Shown: positions 1 through 8,800 of the stretch, piece after piece
How positions within the stretch are numbered: the first letter of the stretch is position 1
How the letters are laid out: each line of letters begins with the position of its first letter
Assembly: GCA_030849065.1 (NCBI GenBank)
Contig: JASAON010001648.1
Coordinates: 62,001-126,000 of the forward strand
From: Jaenimonas drosophilae
Lineage: Eukaryota > Euglenozoa > Kinetoplastea > Trypanosomatida > Trypanosomatidae
Reading direction: 5' to 3'
Length of the DNA: 64,000 nucleotides
Translations under genes and position numbers: made by a program
Notes under the pieces: generated by a model
Told to the model about the DNA's origin: nothing
Database searches by the model: none
What the model saw: only the letters and a program-made list of their open reading frames with translations

Positions 1-1178
1 CCCATACCTGCAAGAGGAACGACGTAGATGATGCCCTTGTCAGAGATGGCGATGAGCTCCTGGTTGAAGTGAAAGTGGTCAATGTGGCCCTTCACAGGCA
101 TCGCAATGATGGCGGCAGCGGGGTGAGCCAAGCCTTCGTAGCGCTCCCACACGAGCGGGCGTGCATCATCGTCGTTGATGAGCATGAGATGATTCTCCAT
201 CGTCTTGATGAGGGTGAAGACGCGGCCGCTGCTGCGCATCGCAATCAGTGGCATGATGCCAATATCCTCCACGGGTGGTCGTGAGATGGCCACCTGCACG
301 TCGCTGGGGAAGTGGATGGTGATCTTCTCCGCCCCTGGTGTGCTGACGAAGTAGACGGCGTGAGGTGCGGGGTTGACCTCATCCACGGCAATGGTGGCAC
401 ATCGTGAGCACACCTCAGTTCCCTCGTTGACGGTGGAGTCGGCTGCCACTTGATAGAGCACAGACTTGGCGGCTGTGGCAATGACGAATGAGCCTGTTGG
501 GGTGCTGCTGGTGCAGCGGCCCTCATGGGTGGCTTGGAGCTCTCCGGTGGAGGTGCTGTAGCGACGAACACCTGCGTCTTGGCCGACGAGCAGCGTCTCG
601 GCACCAGCCAAGTGAAGAGAGGAGAGCTTTGCACTGCCCAGGTCAATGGTGGTCGTGGGGGCGACTGTCTCCTCGTTGGAGTTGATGTCCATGCGGAACA
701 CCTTCGCTTGGGTTCCGTCCACGAGAACCACACTCACTTCCTCGCCCTGCATCGTGCACGCGGAGAGACCGTGGGAGGAGGGAGCGAGACGATAGGCCAC
801 CTCCACAAAACCAGTGAGGAGGTTCAGGATGCTCAGGGTTCCTGACTCACCAATCACCGCCACGCCGTTGGAGCTTGCGGCGATGCAGTGTGGGTGTTCG
901 GAGAAGATCTCCCTCCACGTGAGGTTGACGGCTCCAGCGGGGCTGATATCCAGCGAGGCTACCGCACCTTCGGCGGAAGAGACGATGATCTGCGATGGAT
1001 TGCGCATCGTGGGCACTACGGCCTGGCGTACATCTCCGACGAGGCGCATCATCCAATCACGTTGGCCGACCTCATCTTCATGGATGACAGCGTTGGTTGG
1101 TGTCGCAAGCAGTACAACCATGAGCACCATCAAAACGGCAAGGGGCGCCATGATTGAGCCCCGACGACGTGTCATCAT
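1..1178 (-). CDS. EMC1: EMC1, ER membrane protein complex subunit 1 (N-terminal part, runs off the window)
   Basis: Reading down from the ATG at 1176-1178, the frame stays open for 392 codons to the window edge, so the C-terminal part is missing. The protein begins with a basic stretch and a hydrophobic core rich in Leu, Val and Met (about residues 10-30), a signal peptide. It is followed by HEDEVGQRDW and later NLTWREIF. EMC1 proteins start their luminal beta-propeller in just this way (E-D-x-V-G-x-x-D-W, then a strand ending in W-R). Family knowledge: EMC1 is the large luminal and membrane scaffold of the complex that inserts tail-anchored and multipass proteins into the ER. The rest of the visible part is short beta strands, as expected of a propeller. 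It is last in transcription order here. Identification is fairly firm although only the N-terminal portion is seen. Confidence 0.8.
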   Translation of the reverse strand, partial: MMTRRRGSIMAPLAVLMVLMVVLLATPTNAVIHEDEVGQRDWMMRLVGDVRQAVVPTMRNPSQIIVSSAEGAVASLDISPAGAVNLTWREIFSEHPHCIAASSNGVAVIGESGTLSILNLLTGFVEVAYRLAPSSHGLSACTMQGEEVSVVLVDGTQAKVFRMDINSNEETVAPTTTIDLGSAKLSSLHLAGAETLLVGQDAGVRRYSTSTGELQATHEGRCTSSTPTGSFVIATAAKSVLYQVAADSTVNEGTEVCSRCATIAVDEVNPAPHAVYFVSTPGAEKITIHFPSDVQVAISRPPVEDIGIMPLIAMRSSGRVFTLIKTMENHLMLINDDDARPLVWERYEGLAHPAAAIIAMPVKGHIDHFHFNQELIAISDKGIIYVVPLAGM

Positions 1179-1574
1179 GCTTCCCTCCGCTTCCTTGGTT
1201 AATGTGAAGAAGGTGGAGAAGATGATGGTTCAGCAGCACCTATGTGGCACTGTTTATGTGTGGAAGTAAATGACTATAACACAAGAGGACTACCGCACAA
1301 CAACAACACAACAACACAAGAATGTGGTAAGAAAGAGAGAGAAGGAGAGAGAGAGTAGATGACAGGATCAATCATGAATACGACTGCATCTTGTTGGTGC
1401 CAGAGAAAAAGACTGCTCCAGATTGTGATGATGTTTATGTTTCGCAACAAGAAGGATTATACTCGCCCACATACATGCACACACACGTGCGTGTATGTGC
1501 GTCGTTCCTCTCTTTCTGAGCCAGACACCTTGTGGAGGCATCCAGCATCCAAACCTGGTGTGAGGTGCGTCAAC
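1179..1574 (-). promoter_or_regulatory. Intergenic region with spliced-leader acceptor candidate for EMC1
   Basis: A long purine run at about 1331-1356 is, on the coding strand, a C/T tract. The first AG after it falls at 1291-1290, which would give a leader of roughly 110 bases. A weaker tract (about 1204-1228) with an AG at 1195-1194 lies closer to the ATG and could be used instead. The rest should hold the 3' UTR of the upstream hydrolase-like gene. No ORF is convincing here. Confidence 0.5.
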
Positions 1575-2522
1575 TCACTCATCCTTCACCTCCCCAAGGA
1601 GCTGGAAGGACTGCAGCATGAGTGGCACCACAGGCACCTTGGGAGACATCAACGACTCACCCTTCGTCGCCAGTGCCAATATCTTGGCGGCTGGGAAACG
1701 CTTCTTCACTTGTTGTTGTTGCTCCGCCGTGATGGATTCTGCACCACTTCCACACAAGAAGACGCTGACAGGTCCGCTAAAGACACTCTCACATGATTCA
1801 TCGCCGAGGAGGCTGCGGATGCTGCTGCCCTCCTTGAGCGAGAGCAGCTCATCACTCATGCGCAAACGCAACTGGCCACCCTCCACGCGCTCCACCGCTT
1901 GCATATGAATGGCACGTTGGCGAAGATCCGGAACCGATGAGGCCAGTTGTTCGTGGAAGGCCGCCAAGGACGGCGCTCCACCACGCAGAGGAGTGAGCAG
2001 CTGCTGCTGTGTCTTGTAGCGGCTCACTTCACACGAGAAGAGCTGCGAGGCATCATCCACGAACAAGCTCAGGGCGGAGAACTTGTCAGGCCTACACAAG
2101 GCAGCGTTGACGGCCACCAACGCACCAAAACCAATGCCAGCCAAACGCGGAGTGTGTAGGGCCAGAGATTCCTCCAGCTCAATGATATCCGCAGCACACG
2201 TGAGGGCAAAGTCAGAAGCATCGCCCATGGGCACTGTGGAGCTGAGGTTATGGCCGCGCAGGTCGGCGCAGTACACCTCGAGTGGGTCGCTGGGAGAGAG
2301 ACGTGAGAGGGGCAGGTCTGTCACTCCCTCGTGGAGGAGCTGCTGCCAAGACGCAGAGGTGCTGAGGAGGTCGTGCAGGGCCACCACCTTTGCAGGGGTG
2401 CGCCCATCAAGATGCCAGCGAAAAGCGGCGAGAGCGTAGTGGATCTGGGCGGCCTGCGCGGCGATGGGGTGTCCACCGTTGGCTGGGGCCATTCCCAACG
2501 TGTGGCGAAGGAGTGCCTTCAT
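1575..2522 (-). CDS. Alpha/beta-hydrolase-fold protein, ABHD11-like, apparently without catalytic residues
   Basis: 315 residues from the ATG at 2520-2522. The order of elements matches ABHD11-type hydrolases: an oxyanion-loop strand (VVALHDLL), a strand and loop ending in DLRGHN, then the strand and turn where the nucleophile elbow G-x-S-x-G should sit. Here the elbow reads GIGFGA, so glycine replaces serine. The C-terminal strand that normally carries the catalytic His (G-A-G-H) reads ATKGESL, so that residue is missing too. ABHD11 is mitochondrial in other eukaryotes; the N-terminus here is weakly basic, so a mitochondrial location is only a guess. It lies between CFAP46 and EMC1, with no functional link visible. 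The family assignment is moderate; loss of the serine is read directly. Confidence 0.65.
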   Translation of the reverse strand: MKALLRHTLGMAPANGGHPIAAQAAQIHYALAAFRWHLDGRTPAKVVALHDLLSTSASWQQLLHEGVTDLPLSRLSPSDPLEVYCADLRGHNLSSTVPMGDASDFALTCAADIIELEESLALHTPRLAGIGFGALVAVNAALCRPDKFSALSLFVDDASQLFSCEVSRYKTQQQLLTPLRGGAPSLAAFHEQLASSVPDLRQRAIHMQAVERVEGGQLRLRMSDELLSLKEGSSIRSLLGDESCESVFSGPVSVFLCGSGAESITAEQQQQVKKRFPAAKILALATKGESLMSPKVPVVPLMLQSFQLLGEVKDE

Positions 2523-2854
2523 GTGAAGCAACGAGGAATGATGCTGAGCGACGGAGGTTTGCTGCTAACGACGCACTACTACAAATAGAAAAGCAATGAA
2601 GTAGAGAGATGGAGGAATAATGCTTGGAGCTTCGTGTACGCACAGCTAAGATCGTCACCACGTCAGCAGTAGTTGTGTTGTTGCAAAAGAAGAGATGTAA
2701 ATGTATGTTGTTGGATAGGGCCATCTCCTCTCATTGAAGGAGGCCCATGCTAGATTACATTGGGCACACACACACAGGTGCACCACAGCCACACACACAC
2801 ATGTCTCTCTCTCTATGGCAGATGCCATCGTGTAGGGCCACGAGCATCTCTGGT
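2523..2854 (-). promoter_or_regulatory. Intergenic region with acceptor signal for the ABHD-like gene
   Basis: A purine tract at about 2587-2620 is a pyrimidine tract on the coding strand and is followed by an AG at 2580-2579, giving a leader near 56 bases. Further up are CA repeats at about 2765-2776 and 2790-2800, probably in the CFAP46 3' UTR. Nothing else is seen. Confidence 0.5.
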
Positions 2855-5800
2855 TTACGGTTTTGTCTTGGAAGGCAGTGAGCACACACCGTAGATGGAG
2901 ATGAAGTCTCTGCGCACCTCGCGGTTCTTGACCGGGGCGGTGGAGACGAGGTCCACTAGACCACGTCCGGATGCCAGGACGGGCAAAATGCGCCGACTGA
3001 GGAGATCATTGGCGGCAGGGGAAGAAGGGAAGGTATTCATCCCGAGCAGCCGCACGCCACGGGCGAGCATCATGAGGGAAATAGACCAACGTGAGTCGCG
3101 GCAGCGCGCCTGTTCGTGTTTGGTCAGCTCACTCTTTTGTTCGCGTCGGATGGAGGATTCATTGATGCCATCGGCAATCACCGCCACCGTTTGCAAGTGT
3201 TCGAGCTGCAAGCTCACCAAGGTACGCGTTGGGAGGAGAATGGTAAGTGGTCCACACAGGTCGTAGAGCACGGCACTCTGAGTCGGGGATTCCAGAAGCC
3301 ACGACATGTACTCAGGGGTGAAGGGGAATCCAGTGGTGTTGCTCAAGATGATGTTGGCGCTGGCCTTCTTGGAGTTACTGGTCGGCTCTGGTCCGAAGAG
3401 GGTCTCCATGGCGGTGTTGTTCTCCCCGTAGGGGTCCACCACACATAGGTAGTTGCTGCCCGTCTTGCCAGCCTTCACCTGCAGTTTCTTGAGGATGGAC
3501 GTGGTGCTGAGCTCCTTCATCACGTTGGTGAAGTTGGCGAAGCAGGGGAGGTGCTCCATGGGCAGCGGCTGCAAGATTGGGTCCAGACAGAGGTACAGTG
3601 GCGTCTTGAGGTGGTAGAAGGAGAGGATATCGGCAAAGTCGGCCCAGAGGGGGCCGAGCACCGCCTCCACGGCGGTCAGGATCGGTGCAGCATCGTCGGC
3701 AGTTGTGCGCGGTGGATCCTTGGCCGAGGCGGGATGGCCGGCGTGGAGCAGCTTCTGTTTCTGATTGTGCTCGAAGAGGCGGAACTGCTCCTGCACTTGG
3801 CGTACCTCGTCCAGGTTGAGCTTCCTTCGTCGGCAGTCAATCCCACCTTCGGGGTGGCGAAGGGCCACAAGAAAGTGCGAGCTGCCCTCCTGGCAGCGCA
3901 CAATGGAGAGAACAACGCCATCCACTGGGGCCTGATTCACGGACTCGGGATCACTCGGCCATGCCGCGGCCAAATCCAGCCGCTGCAGCATGGGTGAAGC
4001 TGCCATCAAAGATGCCCGCAGCTCCGCAAATTCCTTCGTGGGCACCACCTCGGGTTGGCTCTCGAGCACCAGCTGGAGTGTGCGCCAGGCACGTGCCTCG
4101 GCTGTGTTCTCCATCAAGGAGAAGCAGGAATCCACGAGGTAGGACGAGACGGTGGCGGCCTGGGCAAACTCAACCGCCCAGCCCGCCGCTTGCGGACGCT
4201 TCCAGAGCATGTACAAGTGGCCAAGAAGGCCGTAGCAGCGCGCGAGGCCGGCGTAGTCCAGGCGGAACTGTGCGGCCTGAATGACGCCAAAGACAACATC
4301 CAACAAGAAGCTCTCCTTCTCGGTGAGGACGGTCGGAGCGATGATGGGAACCTCATCGCCACCATTGTCGCGTCGTGAACGCGTGCGCTCCTTCTTCTTG
4401 GAGTTGTGTTTGCCATCCACCACCGTCAGTGGCCCGCAGCTCCAGTGCTCATCCAGGAGATCGCTCATACGGCTAATCATGTCCTTGGGGGCATCTGACT
4501 CATCCAGCTCCGCCTCCAAGAGGCTCTGCAGCTCCGTCTCGAGCAAGCACATGGCCGCATCCACAAAGGCGGTGGAGCCGCCACCACTGCTGATCTCCGC
4601 CGCGGTGTAGAGGGTGGCCCGCGCACCGTAGCGCGTTGCCGCACCCGCACCAGCCTGACCGAGGCTGAGGCCGTAGTGATGAAAGGCGTTCTTCGTCTCC
4701 TCGGGCATCTTGGCGATGGGCCTCGACCACTCCGCCGTGAGTGAGTAGTTCTCCCCCGCGTCCGTCGCACTACGTGTTGGGTCTCGCATAAACTGCAACA
4801 CGTACTTCTCCAGGTGCTGTGGCCCACCTCCGGGGATATTGAGCTCCTCCATCGTCAGGTGCCGGTAGGCACGACGGGTGAAGTGGACGATGCGCAGCCG
4901 CTCCAGCTCGTTCTGCGCCTTGATGCGGAGGAGGGTGGCCTCGTACGGAAGTTGGCTGTAGCGGAGTGGGGCCTCTGTAGTTTCCGTGGTCATGGGCGCT
5001 GAGCAGCGTATTTCGGCACGGACGGTGTGGAGGAGCTCCTCCACCTCCTCCGCCTCCCGCGCGAGGAGTGCCAGAAGGTCGGCCGCCTCCTCCATATCGC
5101 GTCCGTCAGCCAACCACATCCATCCCACTTGCTGACGAATAAGTGCGCGAGAGAGGGTGGCGGCAAAACGGTAGCGCCAGTGGTGCGACGCCTTGAGCCG
5201 ATCCACAGCGGCGTAGAAGAGATCGCTCAGGCTCTGTGCGTCAATGGGGGCGGGTTGGATGGAGAGCGGCGAGCGACGAATGACCCCAGAAAGGAAGAAG
5301 ACGAGCTTGTAGTCGAAGCGCTGTTGCAGCTGACTGCGTAGCATCTTGCCCAGCTCCGCGGCAACGGTGTGCGATGGGCAGCCCGTGCCAAACTTCTGAA
5401 TCCCAGCGTGCACGCTAATGACGAGGACGGAGAGCTCCTTGAGATCCCCCACATGGCACAGGAGCTGCACCTTGCGCAATTGCCAATCCACCCACTGCTT
5501 CGGTGAAAGATGAAGGAGGTAGTGCGCCTCCTCAAAATCAAGCATCGCCTGCAGCGCCTTGGGCTTCTTGTCGTGAATCTCCAGCAAATCGCCCTTGAAG
5601 CGGATGCACTTGGCCACCCCATCCCAATCTTCGAGACGGCGCGCACACTCCACCACCATTTCTGCAATCAGGGCAGATGACTCCACGTGGCCAAAGAAGC
5701 GCAGCGTCTCGGCCTCGCGCAGGAGCACATCCTGCAGCGATCCGAGATGAGGGCTGAAGAAGATGTCCGTCATGTCCCGCTCCATTCCACGTCGTTCCTC

Positions 5801-8800
5801 AGACAGCGTCTCCTCCACCTGCGTCCAAAACTTTGGTGTGGGTGGCTGCAAGTGGTACACGTAGCTCAGCCCACCGGCACCACAACGTACCGCCGCCACC
5901 CGTGCCTTGCCGTACACAGCGCGCTGCACCGCATGACTGCGGACGTCCTGGGAGCCAAACCGCCAACACGCCGCCAAGTGCGTCCAGCTAACGACCATGA
6001 AGGTGTACTGCTCCATGCCTGCCCCGAGGGCGTAGTCAATGAGCTCCAGGAGGATGCCCTGAAAGCTCGAGGTGTTGTGCTCAGCATCAGCAGGAGAGGC
6101 CAGACGAAGAAGCTCCACGACGGAATCATCAAAGAAGAAGCCAAACCAATCGCTGAGATTTGAGGGGAGGGTGATGGGCAGTGGCATGCCAGCTTGCTCC
6201 GCTTGCATCGATACACTGGACGCAGCAATGCGCCAGAGACAATCCACGTAGTGGAGCATCAAAACGGCACACTCGCGGCGGGTCAGTGAGGAGGTGGAGG
6301 AGGAGGAGGTCGCTGCTGCCGGCACGTTTTCCGACGAGGATGGTTGTGGCGGTGGCTGATGTGTGGGGGAGAGCTTGAAGAGGAAGAAGACGATGCGAAT
6401 GGCCAGCATCACATCCTTCAAGGAAGCCACACCAATGTTCTTCTTGAGCAGCTGCACCCCCTTCGTGTCTCGGTAGTTCTCCATGGTCAGGAGCAATGTA
6501 CGGCCCGTCAGTGTGCCAATGAGGTGGGAAGGGTAAATACGCGCACGGCTGTCGGCGAGCTCGGTGAGAACGTTGGCGGTATTGAAGTAGCTCGGATTGA
6601 CGATGGTATCGAACGCCTCAATGACATCGAGGGCGGAGCGAAGCATCACGATGAGATCTTTTTGGTTGATGCGGTTCTTCCGCGCCAAGTGCTCCGCCAT
6701 GGTGAGGAGGAGGCTCGCCTTGGCAAAGTTGTGCTTATCCACAATGGTGAGGGCGATCTTCCACGCCTCCATCGCCTCGTCATGATTCTGTGTGTGGCGT
6801 GCCAGCGAGATCCAGGCGAAGGCATCCGTCTGGGAGTCATCCGACTTGCGTGTGCGAAGCAGCGGTGCCGTATCTAGGCCCAGCTTGCAGGAAAACTGCA
6901 CCTCCAGCGACTTGAAGCGCTTGTGGTAGGCGGATGGGAGCACCTGCATCAACGAGAGTAGTCCATCCATGCCTTCTCGGTAGGCACCACGTTCGGCATT
7001 CAGCCGAGCCAGCATCAAACCCAAGTGGCAAATGGTTTCCACCATCTTGATGGTGGAGGGCTGCTGGTCGTGGCGTTTATCACCGGTGCTGAGGTCCAGA
7101 AAGCGCAGGAGGTGCTTGGAGAGGAGCATCTTGAGGCTGGGGATAATGACGGAGGCGTTGCAGCGGTTCTTCCACAGCTGACTCACCCCCTTCACGTAGA
7201 GGCTGATGGCGAGACGAATCTGAATCGCGCGGGCGGTTGGTGGCCCATGAGATGCAGCAATGGCACTGTTGGTGCACAGCAGCAACACCCGCGTGCCCAA
7301 CTTCTCCTTGCTCTCGTGATCTATGCCGTGGGACCAGCGGTCGTAAATGAGTGCCTGGTGCAGCTGCAACTTGGCATACCACATCCAGTCCAGTTGGGTT
7401 GGCTTTGGAAACCGTGGGGGTACCGCAGGTGGGGGAGGTGGGTGGTTGTTCTTACTGCTGCTGCTGCTGCTGCTCTTGCCGCCATTCTCCTTCTCCCCGT
7501 TGGGGCCGCCACTGGCATTGGCAGGAGGAGGTGGGTAAAGAGTGCCCCAGCCGAGCATCTCCTCCACGTAGAGCTTATCCGCAATCTGGCACACATCGAG
7601 CACGAGGCGCTCATTCTTGAGATCTACCGCCTGCATTGCCACACGTCCGCAGAGTTGCACTGATGGATCATGGCGGAGGAGATCGAGTGCGTCCTTCATC
7701 AGCAACGTCCGTCGTTCCTCTGGTGGCATGGGTCCCGCCATGCGGCCCAACAAAATGAGAAGTTGGTCCTGTGGGTGTGAGACGTTGTCAATCTTACCTC
7801 CCTGGAGTCGGCAGATGCACGGAAAGAAGAGAATCATTGGGTGCTTGAGGGCGGGGAGGCTGATGCGCTGCATCACCTCCCAGGCCACGTCGTGGGCACG
7901 CTTGAGGATGGGGCTGGAAGAGTCGGGTCGGGAGTAGGCGTACGCCTTACTCATGAAGTCTTCGTAGGAGGTCGGAGAGAGCTCCTGCGCTACCTCGCCC
8001 TTCACACGAATGAAGTCCTGCACAAGGGCCAGGCAGAGCATGAGGCTCAGATCCACCATCACGCGGTGCTCACGATCGTAGTCCACCTTCATGCGGGAGA
8101 AGATGGAGAAGAGGTCGCTGAGCTGCGTGGACGTACCGGCGAATTGGCCGACAGAAAAGCGTGGGCTGCGCCAGCTCATGTAAATCTTGCAGCTGTTGAT
8201 GGTAAGCCAGGCTGTGCGTAGGCCAAAGCCCTGCAGCGTGTGGCCCAGCTCGGCAGCTTCCTTCAAGCACTTGAAGACCTCCGCCTCATGCCGTGCCTCA
8301 TCTACTGGAGCACCATCCGGCGCGGTTGTGCCGTCCTCTGCAATCAGTACCCGAGCCAACACCAAGTTGGCCTTGGCCTTCATGAGGAGGTAGTCGGCAT
8401 GACGTTCTTCGGGCTCCACCTCCATGGAGCTCAAGGCTGTGGCGGTAATCTTCGCAATGGGCTGCAGGCCAGGGTTCTCCTCACGAACACACTCCACCAA
8501 CAGGGTCAGATACAAGTGTGCCAACGAAAGCTTTGGTGGTGGCATCACGGGAGAGGGCGAGGCCTTGGGCTTCTTTGCATCGCGGCTGTTGGGCTCACGC
8601 AGAATGCCACTGCGCTCGAGCGTCTTCTCTGGCTCCATGGGCGAGGTGGAAGTGGGCATCTCGGGCACCAAGGGTGGCAGCTTGTTGTAGGCTGCCTTGA
8701 GCAGCAGAAGACGCTTCGGGGAGGTGTTGCCGGCCATCTTGGCCTGCTCCACATTAAAGAGCGCCTGCATCTCGGCAGAGGAGGTGAAGCTGGAGTCCGT

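Noticed and set aside
69..1269. Several plus-strand frames opposite the EMC1 gene
   Set aside because: They are antisense shadows of a protein with a clear signal peptide and EMC1 motifs.
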